Source: a bacterium
GTDB lineage: Bacteria > JAJVIF01
NCBI GenBank assembly: GCA_022072165.1
Contig: JAJVIF010000001.1
Coordinates: 186,001 to 250,000, forward strand
Direction of reading: 5' to 3'
DNA: 64,000 nt
Shown one piece after another: positions 25,457 to 33,413 of this stretch. A program made the position numbers and the translations under genes. The stretch's first letter is position 1, and the number at the start of each line of letters is the position of its first letter. The notes under the pieces were generated by a model, which saw only the letters and a program-made list of their open reading frames with translations, ran no database searches and had not been told where the DNA came from.

Positions 25457-26377
25457 ATGACAGCCACCCTGACCGCCCCTGCGGGCACAGGACCCTTCAC
25501 GATTGATCAGATCGCCACGGTCGGAGTAGTCGGCTGCGGGACCATGGGGTCCGGGATCGCCCAGGTGATTGCCGAAGCCGGCTACAGCGTCGTGGTGCGG
25601 GAAGTCAACGATGCCGCCCTGGCAGCGGGACGGACCCGCATCGAGAAGTTTCTCGGCAAGGCCGTCGAAAAGGGGAAGAAGAGCGCTGACGAGCGGGATG
25701 CCATCCTCGGACGCTTCAGCTGGGTCACCAGTCTTAGCGACCTGGCGCATTGCGACCTGGTGGTCGAGGCCATGATCGAAAACCTCGAGCTCAAGTGCTC
25801 CATGTGGGCCGAGCTCGATGGCATCTGCAAGCCCGGCGCGATCTTCGCGTCCAACACCTCCAGCCTCTCGGTCACCGAACAGGCCGCCGCGACCTCCCGT
25901 GCCAGCCACTTCATCGGGCTCCACTTCTTCAATCCGGTGCCGCTGATGAAGCTGGTGGAAGTGGTTCGGGCGATCCAGACCTCCGATGAGGCGATGGCCA
26001 CTGGCATGGAATTTGGGCGGAAAATCGGTAAAGAGCCGATCGCCGCCAAGGACACCCCGGGCTTCGTGGTGAACCTGCTGCTGGTGCCGTATCTCAACGA
26101 TGCGGCCCGGGCGTTCGAGGCGGGTGTCGCCTCGGCGGAAGACATCGACAAGGCCATGCGCTACGGCGCCGGGTATCCGATGGGGCCCCTGCGCCTCCTG
26201 GATGTCATCGGCATTGACGTCGCCTGCTATGTCGGGGAAATCCTCTACAACGCCTTCCACGATCCCAAGTACTCTGCACCGCCGATCATGTATCGCATGG
26301 TGAAGGCGGGGTACCTGGGAGAGAAGTCAGGGCGCGGGTTCTACGACTATTCCCAGGGCGGCACCATGCACGGGTAG
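25457..26377 (+). CDS. 3-hydroxyacyl-CoA dehydrogenase, second copy
   Basis: A 306-residue paralogue of the enzyme at 7596. The Rossmann motif is [16 protein letters not shown] (about residues 23-38) and the catalytic His is at 156 in GLHFFNPVPLMKLVEV. Both copies end with the same [11 protein letters not shown] / [11 protein letters not shown] motif. Compared with the first copy it carries an N-terminal tail of about 20 residues (Thr/Ala/Pro). The two differ enough to suggest different chain-length or pathway roles. Good GGAGGAG site before the ATG. It converges on prfA across a shared terminator. Confidence 0.95.
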   Translation: MTATLTAPAGTGPFTIDQIATVGVVGCGTMGSGIAQVIAEAGYSVVVREVNDAALAAGRTRIEKFLGKAVEKGKKSADERDAILGRFSWVTSLSDLAHCDLVVEAMIENLELKCSMWAELDGICKPGAIFASNTSSLSVTEQAAATSRASHFIGLHFFNPVPLMKLVEVVRAIQTSDEAMATGMEFGRKIGKEPIAAKDTPGFVVNLLLVPYLNDAARAFEAGVASAEDIDKAMRYGAGYPMGPLRLLDVIGIDVACYVGEILYNAFHDPKYSAPPIMYRMVKAGYLGEKSGRGFYDYSQGGTMHG

Positions 26378-26404
26378 TGCCGTGAAAGATCGCAAGAGCA
26401 AAAG

Positions 26405-26435
26405 AGAGCGGCGTCTGTGCGCCGCTCTGTTGTTT
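26405..26435. terminator. Bidirectional terminator between hydroxyacyl-CoA dehydrogenase and prfA
   Basis: Perfect 9-bp stem AGAGCGGCG/CGCCGCTCT. The plus side is followed by GTTGTTT; the minus side by CTTTTGC, the better tail, so it probably serves both convergent genes. Confidence 0.85.
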
Positions 26436-26470
26436 ATTGGGGAGGCGATGTTCGGACCTTGAAGTCGGGC

Positions 26471-27547
26471 TCAGCTTTCCCCGACATTCGCCATCGATTC
26501 CGCTTCTGCCGCGACCATCAGCTCCGTGATGAGTTCCCCGAGGTTCCCGGCCATGATGCCGGGAATGTCGTGGATGCTTTTGTTGATCCGGTGGTCCGTC
26601 ACCCGGTTCTGCGGGAAGTTGTAGGTGCGAATCTTTTCTGACCGGTCCCCGGATCCCACCTGCAGTTTCCGATCAGCCGCCAAGCCTGTTGTCCGCTTGC
26701 TCTCCTCCGCCTCCACCAGCTTCGCCATCAGCACCTGCATACATTTATCCCGGTTCTGATGCTGACTCCGCTGGTCCTGGGAGGCCACGATGATGCCGCT
26801 GGGGACATGGGTGATCCGGACTGCCGAGGAGGTCTTGTTCACATGCTGCCCCCCCGCCCCGGAGGAGCGGTAGTAGTCGATCTCCAGGTCCTTGGCATCG
26901 ATGGAGACCTCTTCCGGGTCCGGCAGTGACAGGACTGCCACCGTGGCAGCAGATGTATGAATCCGCCCCTGCGATTCGGTCACCGGGACACGCTGGACGC
27001 GATGGGTGCCAGACTCCCAGCGCAGGCGGGAGAACGCGCCATCGCCCTCGATTTCCGCGACGGCTTCTTTGATGCCCCCCTGGTCGGCTTCGGAGTAATC
27101 CACGACGGAGAATACCCAGTTCTGGCTCTCGGCATAGCGGCGGTACATGTCGAACAGCTCCGCCGCGAACAGGGCGGCTTCCTCGCCGCCGGTTCCCGCC
27201 CGGACTTCCAGGACCACCGCTTTGTCGTCGCGGGGGTCCCGGGGCATCAGCAGGATCTTCGCCTGCTCTTCCAGCTGCGCAACTTCGGCCTCGAAATGGA
27301 GGAGTTCCGCCTGCGCGGCGTCCCGCTCGGCTCCTTCGGTCAGTTCGATCAGTTCTTTCGCGGTCTCGATGTTCCCCAGCGTGTCGGCCAGACGGTCGTG
27401 CACTGCCGCAATCGGCTCCAGGTGCTTGGCTTCCTTGCCCAGGGCTTTTTGACGCTCCCTGTTTTCTGCTGCGTACATGGCAGGGTCAGACAGGAGGCCC
27501 TGGACCTCGAGGTAGCGCTGCTTCAGCTCGTAGAGTTTCTCCAGCAT
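26471..27547 (-). CDS. prfA: Peptide chain release factor 1
   Basis: Recognises UAA and UAG in the ribosomal A site and triggers peptide release. 358 residues, normal for RF1. The GGQ catalytic motif is at residues 232-234 in SSGAGGQHVNKTSSAV, nearly the same position as in E. coli RF1; the stop-codon recognition domain starts near HTSAATVAVLP. The ATG at 27547 gives the usual MLEKL start; the frame is open for 46 further codons upstream into the divergent pyroglutamyl peptidase promoter. With the DUF1385 gene, rpmE and rho it makes up a cluster conserved in many bacteria, here interrupted by plus-strand genes. Confidence 0.97.
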   Translation of the reverse strand: MLEKLYELKQRYLEVQGLLSDPAMYAAENRERQKALGKEAKHLEPIAAVHDRLADTLGNIETAKELIELTEGAERDAAQAELLHFEAEVAQLEEQAKILLMPRDPRDDKAVVLEVRAGTGGEEAALFAAELFDMYRRYAESQNWVFSVVDYSEADQGGIKEAVAEIEGDGAFSRLRWESGTHRVQRVPVTESQGRIHTSAATVAVLSLPDPEEVSIDAKDLEIDYYRSSGAGGQHVNKTSSAVRITHVPSGIIVASQDQRSQHQNRDKCMQVLMAKLVEAEESKRTTGLAADRKLQVGSGDRSEKIRTYNFPQNRVTDHRINKSIHDIPGIMAGNLGELITELMVAAEAESMANVGES

Positions 27548-27619
27548 GTCAGCCGGGACAGTATGCGGGATAGAGCGCGCTGAGGGTAGTCCCGACGGCA
27601 AAACATCGATGGCTCCCGC

Positions 27620-27625
27620 TACACT
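27620..27625 (+). promoter_or_regulatory. -10 element of a predicted leaderless mRNA
   Basis: TACACT seven bases (TCCACCT) before ATG 27633. It lies within the divergent region shared with prfA. Confidence 0.55.
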
Positions 27626-27632
27626 TCCACCT

Positions 27633-28268
27633 ATGGCGACACTGCTTCTGACCGGCTTTCTCCCTGAGCGGGACGATCTTGGCAACGCATCCCGTGACCT
27701 CGTGACGCTCCTGTCGGAATTCGGCTTGCCACCTGGATGGGTGACCGCCCTGCTGCCGCAGGACTCCAGTGCATTGCCGGTACTGTTGGAGGCGTTGCTG
27801 GCGGAGCATCAGCCCCGGCTCACCATCCTCTGTGGACAGGCCCCCGGACGGAACCGGCTCTCGCTGGAAGCAGTCGCGCTCAATGTGCTGGACTTCCGGG
27901 TCCCTGATGTCGCCGGAGCACAACCACGCGGCATTCCGGCAGCGGCGGAACAGCCGTTGGCCCGCCGGTCGCGGCTCCCGCTCGCCGCTGCCGCCAGTCA
28001 TCTGCAGACTCTTGGGTTTCCGTCCCATGTGTCGTGGCATGCCGGGACGTTCCTCTGCAATCAGGCGCTCTTCCTCACTCTGGACTGGCTGGCACATCAC
28101 GGCGAGGCTGGGCAGGACGCCCTGTTTCTCCATATTCCACTGGCACCATCACAGGTCATCCTGGAATCATCCATGGCGGAGAAAGCCTGTCTGGACACCC
28201 CCTTTGTTGCCAGAGCGACCCTGGCGCTGGGAGGGTGGCTGCTCGAGCAACAGGCATCCGGAAACTAG
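27633..28268 (+). CDS. Pyroglutamyl-peptidase I-like cysteine peptidase (family C15)
   Basis: Cleaves N-terminal pyroglutamate from peptides in the cytosol. The 211-residue length and all three catalytic residues fit the family: Glu79 in LSLEAVALN, Cys142 in WHAGTFLCNQ and His167 in LFLHIPLAP; the N-terminal LLLTGFLP and the CGQAPGR loop are also typical. The family pattern before the Cys is usually S-N-DAG; here it is WHAG, so specificity may differ. The start is set by the -10 element seven bases upstream; upstream in-frame codons overlap the divergent prfA promoter. Confidence 0.85.
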   Translation: MATLLLTGFLPERDDLGNASRDLVTLLSEFGLPPGWVTALLPQDSSALPVLLEALLAEHQPRLTILCGQAPGRNRLSLEAVALNVLDFRVPDVAGAQPRGIPAAAEQPLARRSRLPLAAAASHLQTLGFPSHVSWHAGTFLCNQALFLTLDWLAHHGEAGQDALFLHIPLAPSQVILESSMAEKACLDTPFVARATLALGGWLLEQQASGN

Positions 28269-28282
28269 CAGGGACGGACGGG

Positions 28283-29386
28283 CTATTCCGCCGCCATCGC
28301 GAGGGATGGTTGCTGGGCCAGCACATCGGCATCGTCCATGACCTGACGGAACGCATCGATGGCGACTTCCACCATGGTGTCGGTCGGCTCCAGTGCGGTC
28401 AGCTTCTGGAACCAGATGCCCGGCAGCGAGAGCACGTTGCTCCAGAGGGCCTTGGGGTGCGCGGCGGTGATGCGGAGGAGTTCATAGCTCACCGAGGCCA
28501 CCGGCACCAGGAGCGCGAGATTCCGCAGGATTCGGACCCACCATTCCGGATGCCAGCCGGTCACGACATGCATAAGCATGGAGACCATCGCCACCAGGAA
28601 GATAAAGCTCGTACCGCAGCGTCGATGAAACGTCGGCATCCGCTGGACTGATTCCACGGTGAGCGGCGCAGCGGCTTCATAGGCGTTGACGGTCTTGTGC
28701 TCTGCCCCGTGGTACTGGAAGACCCGGTAAATCTCTTTGAAGAAGGTCCGGATCACCAGGATGTAGGCGACAAACATCCCGATGCGGACCACGCCATCAA
28801 TGATGTTCTTCGTGACATTTGCGGGAGAGTAGGGATTGTTCCGGGCAGCTTCGGTCGAGACATGGAGGGCATTGCCGCTCCACTCGGCGATGAAGTTGGG
28901 GATGAAGTGGAACAGGACAATGGCGAAGCCGATAGAGAGGCCGTAGGAGAGGATCTTCTGTCCAAGGGTCGGCTCCGCCTCCTCCTCTTCCATCCCCTGA
29001 CCTGCGACCTTCGCTGAGAACTCCAGCGCTTTGGTCCCCAGTGACAGACTCTCGATCAGCACAAACACACCCCGGATGAACGGCAGCTGTTTCCAGGACT
29101 TTGCCGGCGCTCCTTCAACCTGCCAGAGCTGCTCGCTGACAATCTGACGCTGTCGCTCATGGGCCGCGAGCTGCTCCGGGTCCCAGTCGCGGGTGGGATC
29201 GACCCACTTCCCCTTTTCATCCTTTTCGTAGGGCACCGACTCCCGGACCGAGACCACGGCGCGACGGGCGCTTTTCATCAGCACCCCCTCGATGACCGCC
29301 TGGCCACCGTAGAGCTTCGCCTCCCGGATCGGCGCCGGAGCGCCATCGGATGTCGACTGGACGATCAGACCGCCAAGGACACTCAT
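28283..29386 (-). CDS. DUF1385 family membrane protein
   Basis: A 367-residue protein of the DUF1385 family, whose biochemical role is unknown. Family hallmarks are GGQAVIEGVLMKS near residue 27, the central YHGAEHKTVNAYE and HRRCGTSFIFLVA. Four or five membrane segments are visible between about residues 150 and 310. A charged insert of about 50 residues (KDEKGKWVDPTRDWDPEQ and following) lies between the N-terminal motif and the first helix. Location between rpmE and prfA is characteristic of the family. It is convergent with the pyroglutamyl peptidase gene, with only 14 bases between the two stops. Confidence 0.92.
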   Translation of the reverse strand: MSVLGGLIVQSTSDGAPAPIREAKLYGGQAVIEGVLMKSARRAVVSVRESVPYEKDEKGKWVDPTRDWDPEQLAAHERQRQIVSEQLWQVEGAPAKSWKQLPFIRGVFVLIESLSLGTKALEFSAKVAGQGMEEEEAEPTLGQKILSYGLSIGFAIVLFHFIPNFIAEWSGNALHVSTEAARNNPYSPANVTKNIIDGVVRIGMFVAYILVIRTFFKEIYRVFQYHGAEHKTVNAYEAAAPLTVESVQRMPTFHRRCGTSFIFLVAMVSMLMHVVTGWHPEWWVRILRNLALLVPVASVSYELLRITAAHPKALWSNVLSLPGIWFQKLTALEPTDTMVEVAIDAFRQVMDDADVLAQQPSLAMAAE

Positions 29387-29484
29387 GGGGCTTATTGTGC
29401 CTTACCTGGCTCCCCTTGCGGGCGCAGCGGTATCCGCAATCGCCCTATAGATCGACGCTGACAGCGGCTCCATGGCTAAAACAG

Positions 29485-29514
29485 AACAGGCGCGACCCGG
29501 AAGTCGCGCCTGTT
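29485..29514 (-). terminator. Rho-independent terminator of rpmE
   Basis: Perfect 12-bp inverted repeat AACAGGCGCGAC/GTCGCGCCTGTT with a six-base loop; on the minus strand it is followed by CTGTTTTAG. Confidence 0.88.
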
Positions 29515-29557
29515 ACAACAATGATTGGTGCTGCCGCGCCGTTGCGGGAGCAAGGGG

Positions 29558-29779
29558 CTAGTCGAACTGGTAGACCCCGCTGGAGCCGGCATAGCGCTGC
29601 TTGAAGCGTTCCAGGCGACCGCCCGTGTCGATGATCTTCTGGACGCCCGTATAGAAGGGATGGCAGTTCGAGCAAATCTCGACCCGGATCTCCTTCGCGG
29701 TGCTGGTCGTGTCCCAGGTATGGCCGCACTGGCAGCTCACCTTGCACTGGTAACTGGTCGGATGGACTTTGTTTTTCAT
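29558..29779 (-). CDS. rpmE: Ribosomal protein bL31, zinc-binding form
   Basis: 73 residues, starting [10 protein letters not shown]. The zinc ligands of the C+ form are all present: Cys16 and Cys18 (SCQCGH) and Cys36 and Cys39 ([11 protein letters not shown]). bL31 bridges the two ribosomal subunits. AAGGAG lies nine bases upstream of the ATG. The strong terminator downstream separates it from the DUF1385 gene. The zinc-binding form is the one normally made when zinc is sufficient. Confidence 0.97.
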   Translation of the reverse strand: MKNKVHPTSYQCKVSCQCGHTWDTTSTAKEIRVEICSNCHPFYTGVQKIIDTGGRLERFKQRYAGSSGVYQFD

Positions 29780-29907
29780 GGGTGCTCCTTGTGTGGTGGG
29801 ACGGTCGTGGTCGTCCCGGACCCCCAGTAAGATGCCGCCGGATCAGGATGCCGGACGCGCGAATTGGGAAGTGTACCAGAAAACTACCCCCGCATGACGC
29901 TGTGGGG

Positions 29908-29913
29908 TACGAT
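29908..29913 (+). promoter_or_regulatory. -10 element of a predicted leaderless mRNA
   Basis: TACGAT seven bases (GCCCCCT) before GTG 29921. An ATG overlaps the hexamer at 29912 and is the alternative start. Confidence 0.5.
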
Positions 29914-29920
29914 GCCCCCT

Positions 29921-30961
29921 GTGAGCCGACGTGTCACCATCATTCCCGGCGATGGGATTGGACCCGAAATCACTACCGCCACCCTGGCGGTCCTGGAGGC
30001 TGCTGGGGCCGACTGCCAGTGGGAGATGGCCCTCGCTGGTCAGGCAGCCCTGGAGCAGGGCCTGCCGGTAGTGCCCGAGGCGACCATTGCTGCCATCCGC
30101 GACACTGGGGTCTGCCTTAAAGGCCCATTGATGACCCCCTCTGGCGGCGGTCACCGGTCGGCCAATGTCTCCCTGCGGGTCGCGCTGGATCTGTACGCCA
30201 ATGTCCGACCGGCGGTCTCGCTGGCGGGGCTGATGACTCCTTTCTCCGATGTCGACCTCCTGATTGTCCGGGAAAACACCGAAGGGGCGTATGCCGGCAT
30301 CGAGCATTACCAGACCCCCGATGTCGCACAGAGCCTGAAGATCATTTCCCGAGCCGGATCGTTGCGGGTCTGCGAGTTTGCGATGGAGCTCGCCCGGAAG
30401 CGCGGACGCCATCAGGTCACCTGTGTCCACAAAGCCAACATCATGAAGCTCACCGATGGGCTCTTCCTCGACTGCTTCCGTGAAGTGGCCGCCCGGTACC
30501 CTGACCTGGAAACCCGGGACATGCTGGTCGACAACTGCTGTATGCAGCTGGTGACCCGTCCGGGGCAGTTCGAGGTCCTGGTGATGGCGAATCTCTATGG
30601 CGACATCCTCTCGGATCTCTGCGCCGGGCTGGTGGGGGGCCTCGGAGTCGCCCCCTCGGCGCAGTACGGTGTCCATGCCGCCATGTTTGAGGCGGTCCAT
30701 GGGACAGCGCCAGACATCGCCGGGAAGGGCATCGCGAATCCGACCGCTCTGCTGATGTCGGCGGTCTCCATGCTGCGGCACATCGGGCAGGGGGCAGCGG
30801 CGGAGCGGGTCAAGGGCGCGATCATCGAAGCCCTGAAGTACCCGGAACGTCGGACCGGCGACCTGGGCGGCCGTGCGACCACCGGGGAATACGCCGATCA
30901 CCTCATCGCGCTGCTCCACAGCCCAGAAGTCGCGCAGTACCTCTCGGAGGTGCAGGCATGA
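29921..30961 (+). CDS. NAD(P)-dependent isocitrate dehydrogenase-type enzyme, catalytic part
   Basis: A beta-decarboxylating dehydrogenase of about 346 residues. The motifs are IPGDGIGPEI at the start, TPSGGGHRSANVSLR and LDLYANVRP for substrate binding, RENTEGAYAGIEH, the catalytic Lys of HKANIMKLTDGLF, and NLYGDILSDLCAGLVGGLG. The Ser in the substrate loop and the IDH3-like TP-GGG-RS-N pattern favour isocitrate over isopropylmalate. It lacks the C-terminal extra domain found in the tandem paralogue at 31413; a homologue of that domain is encoded separately by the next gene, whose ATG overlaps this stop (ATGA). Confidence 0.88.
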   Translation: MSRRVTIIPGDGIGPEITTATLAVLEAAGADCQWEMALAGQAALEQGLPVVPEATIAAIRDTGVCLKGPLMTPSGGGHRSANVSLRVALDLYANVRPAVSLAGLMTPFSDVDLLIVRENTEGAYAGIEHYQTPDVAQSLKIISRAGSLRVCEFAMELARKRGRHQVTCVHKANIMKLTDGLFLDCFREVAARYPDLETRDMLVDNCCMQLVTRPGQFEVLVMANLYGDILSDLCAGLVGGLGVAPSAQYGVHAAMFEAVHGTAPDIAGKGIANPTALLMSAVSMLRHIGQGAAAERVKGAIIEALKYPERRTGDLGGRATTGEYADHLIALLHSPEVAQYLSEVQA

Positions 30962-31293
30962 GTCCTCTGGCCCCACCCAGCAATGCGGTCGTGACGCTGG
31001 TCGGCGCGGATGTCTTCATCCGGGCAGAAGCGCTGCCGACTGTGCCGGCCCAGGTTGGTCCACTGACCCTGCACTGGATCGGGAATCGGGGGACCAAAAT
31101 CTGGCCGGGGGAGCCGCCAGACATCCTGCTGGTAGACCTGTTCCGGTGTCGGTACCTGGTGGAGGAGGGGAGTCACTGCACGAGCGCTGATGTCCGGGAG
31201 TTGTTGGCCCAGATCGAACATCCAGCACAGCACTGGGTCCATGTGGAGAAGCTAATCCTCATCGATGGTGTCGCCGCTTTCAGCGCCACGTGA
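30958..31293 (+). CDS. Stand-alone isocitrate dehydrogenase C-terminal domain
   Basis: A 111-residue protein homologous to the last 110 residues of the isocitrate dehydrogenase encoded at 31413-32864. Matching segments include VGADVFIRA against VGVDVFVHT, IGNRGTKIWPG against ISNRGVKVFPH, FRCRYLVEEGSHCTSADV against WRCRFTAPGSKGEITHAQI, and VHVEKLILIDG against IKTEHLVNFDG. In Thermus-type enzymes this domain is a C-terminal extension involved in subunit contacts. Here it is a free polypeptide, translationally coupled (ATGA overlap) to the paralogue that lacks it, so the two products probably assemble into one enzyme. Confidence 0.85.
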   Translation: MSPLAPPSNAVVTLVGADVFIRAEALPTVPAQVGPLTLHWIGNRGTKIWPGEPPDILLVDLFRCRYLVEEGSHCTSADVRELLAQIEHPAQHWVHVEKLILIDGVAAFSAT

Positions 31294-31412
31294 TGATTCC
31301 TTTTCCGCCAGTCTGACCGTTTTTCGCGGGCCTTCTCAGAGATCACACAACGATTCGTGTACTCTTCCCGCCCGCAACCTACTTCGCTCCCGCTGGAAGG
31401 AGTCCCCACCAC

Positions 31413-32864
31413 ATGACTACCCCGACACCCATTACGGTCGCCCATGGCGATGGCATCGGCCCGGAGATCATGGAGGCCACCCTCCATATTCTCAAAGAGG
31501 CCGGTGCCCTCCTCGATATCGAGACCATCGATGTCGGCGAGAAGGTCTACCTCGCCGGAAACACTGCCGGCATCGCCGACAGCTCCTGGGAATCCCTCGC
31601 CCGGACCAAAGTCTTCCTTAAGGCCCCCATCACTACCCCTCAGGGGGGGGGCTACAAATCGCTGAACGTCACAACCCGCAAGACCCTGGGTCTCTTCGCC
31701 AATGTCCGCCCCTGTGTCTCGTATCACCCCTTCGTGCAGACCAAGCATCCGGTCATGGATGTGGTCATTGTCCGCGAGAACGAAGAGGACACCTACGCCG
31801 GCATCGAGCATCAGCAGACCGACGAGGTCGCACAGTGCCTGAAGCTGATTTCCCGCCCCGGCTCCGAGCGGATCTGCCGCTATGCCTTCGAGTACGCCCG
31901 GGCGTATGGCCGCAAAAAGGTCACCTGCTTCACGAAGGACAACATCATGAAAATCACTGATGGACTCTTCCATCAGATGTTCGATGAGATCGCGGCGGAG
32001 TATCCGGACCTCGAAAACGAGCACTGGATCGTCGACATCGGCGCGGCAAAGCTCGCCGACACCCCGGAAAACTTCGATGTCATTGTCATGCCGAACCTCT
32101 ACGGCGACATTCTCTCGGATGTCGCAGCCCAGATTGCCGGGTCGGTGGGGCTCGCCGGGTCCGCCAACATCGGCCCTTCCTGCGCGATGTTCGAGGCGAT
32201 CCACGGCAGCGCGCCGCGACGGGCGGGGCAAAATCTCGCCAACCCGTCCGGACTCTTCCTGGGGGGCATCCTGATGCTGGTCCACATCGGCCAGACCGAG
32301 GTCGCGGCCCGGGCGCACAACGCCTGGCTGAAGACCATCGAGGATGGCATCCACACCTATGACATCTTCGAAGAAGGGGTCAGCAAGCAGAAGGTCGGAA
32401 CCCGGGAGTTCGCCGAGGCGGTCGTGGCACGACTGGGGCAGGAGCCGGTGACGCTGAAGAAAGTCAGCTACGCCAACGCTCCCCGCACCGAGACGGTCCA
32501 TGCGCTCAAAGAGCGGGCGGTCATGCACAAGGAACTGGTCGGCGTGGATGTCTTTGTTCATACCCCGACCCATCGCGACCCCAATCGCCTGGGCGAGCAG
32601 CTCCGGGCCGTGCAGGGAGACCTGGAACTCCTCCTCATCTCCAATCGCGGCGTGAAAGTCTTCCCGCACGGGAATCCCGCGACTTTCTGCACTGATCATT
32701 GGCGCTGCCGCTTTACCGCACCCGGCAGCAAGGGCGAGATCACTCATGCCCAGATCATCGGACTGCTCGGACGAGTCAATGAAGCCGGCATCGACTTCAT
32801 CAAGACCGAGCATCTGGTGAACTTCGACGGCAAGCCGGGCTTCCAGCTCGCCCAGGGACAGTAG
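31413..32864 (+). CDS. icd: Isocitrate dehydrogenase, Thermus-type with C-terminal domain
   Basis: A 483-residue isocitrate dehydrogenase of the long form known from Thermus thermophilus. The catalytic region (about 1-340) has HGDGIGPEIMEATL, TPQGGGYKSLNVTTRKTLGLFANVRPC in two adjacent blocks, RENEEDTYAGIEH, the catalytic Lys in TKDNIMKITDGLF and NLYGDILSDV. A linker of about 30 residues leads to the C-terminal domain (about 370-483) beginning ELVGVDVFVH. GGAAGGAG lies upstream of the ATG. It follows the split paralogue by 119 bases in the same direction. One copy may serve the TCA cycle and the other a different hydroxyacid; sequence does not decide. Confidence 0.93.
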   Translation: MTTPTPITVAHGDGIGPEIMEATLHILKEAGALLDIETIDVGEKVYLAGNTAGIADSSWESLARTKVFLKAPITTPQGGGYKSLNVTTRKTLGLFANVRPCVSYHPFVQTKHPVMDVVIVRENEEDTYAGIEHQQTDEVAQCLKLISRPGSERICRYAFEYARAYGRKKVTCFTKDNIMKITDGLFHQMFDEIAAEYPDLENEHWIVDIGAAKLADTPENFDVIVMPNLYGDILSDVAAQIAGSVGLAGSANIGPSCAMFEAIHGSAPRRAGQNLANPSGLFLGGILMLVHIGQTEVAARAHNAWLKTIEDGIHTYDIFEEGVSKQKVGTREFAEAVVARLGQEPVTLKKVSYANAPRTETVHALKERAVMHKELVGVDVFVHTPTHRDPNRLGEQLRAVQGDLELLLISNRGVKVFPHGNPATFCTDHWRCRFTAPGSKGEITHAQIIGLLGRVNEAGIDFIKTEHLVNFDGKPGFQLAQGQ

Positions 32865-32876
32865 GTCCTCAGGCCG

Positions 32877-33329
32877 GTGACCAATACCCTGCCATCCCCG
32901 ACCGTGCTGCTGCTGGCTCCCGAGGGGCAGGAAGCGCACTATGTTCCGGCAATTGCCCTGCTGGAGCAGGCGGGAGTGGCCTGGCAACTGGGGAAAGTTG
33001 CGGATGCTGCATCTGCTGCGGTCGTGCTCTGTCTGATGCCGGAAGGCTCGACTCTCGCGGCTGACGTGGCCGCGGTCACGCAGGCACCGGTCCTGGCGAT
33101 TCCCTGGAGCGATGCACTTCCGGTATCCACTGACCTGCTCGTGCAGTCGACCGGCAGCGATCCGGCGCTGGGTATCGCCACGCTGGCGGTCGGGGAGGCC
33201 GGTGTAAAAAACGCCGCCCTCGCCGCCATCAGTCTGCTGGCGGGCAGCGATCCCCGTCTGGCGTCCTGGTGGGCAGACTATCGGGCAGCCCAGACCGCAG
33301 CGGTCCTGGCAGATTCGCATCTCCTCTGA
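32877..33329 (+). CDS. PurE-like protein lacking the usual catalytic loop
   Basis: A 150-residue protein. The C-terminal half has the shape of PurE-type AIR carboxylase/mutase: APVLAIPWSD, then GIATLAVGEAGVKNAALAAISLLA and a final LASWWADYRAAQ helix. The N-terminal half is shorter and I cannot find the PurE signature S-A-H-R with its catalytic His, nor the GS-SD phosphate loop. It may be a degenerate or repurposed member rather than the purine-pathway enzyme. GTG at 32877 lies 12 bases after the isocitrate dehydrogenase stop, so the two are co-transcribed. Ends before a bidirectional terminator. Confidence 0.65.
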   Translation: MTNTLPSPTVLLLAPEGQEAHYVPAIALLEQAGVAWQLGKVADAASAAVVLCLMPEGSTLAADVAAVTQAPVLAIPWSDALPVSTDLLVQSTGSDPALGIATLAVGEAGVKNAALAAISLLAGSDPRLASWWADYRAAQTAAVLADSHLL

Positions 33330-33355
33330 GCTTCGCCCATCGCACTACAAAGCAG

Positions 33356-33389
33356 ACCGCCCCGGGAGTGACTCCCGGGGCGGTTGTTT
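33356..33389. terminator. Bidirectional terminator between PurE-like gene and rho
   Basis: Perfect 12-bp stem ACCGCCCCGGGA/TCCCGGGGCGGT with a five-base loop, followed by TGTTTG on the plus strand and CTGCTTTG on the minus strand. Confidence 0.87.
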
Positions 33390-33413
33390 GTGCTAAGACC
33401 AGCGACCAGGCGA

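Noticed and set aside
31173-33320. A 715-codon open frame on the minus strand opposite isocitrate dehydrogenase and the PurE-like gene
   Set aside because: It mirrors the codon structure of well-identified plus-strand genes, as is common at high GC, and has no family or ribosome-binding site.
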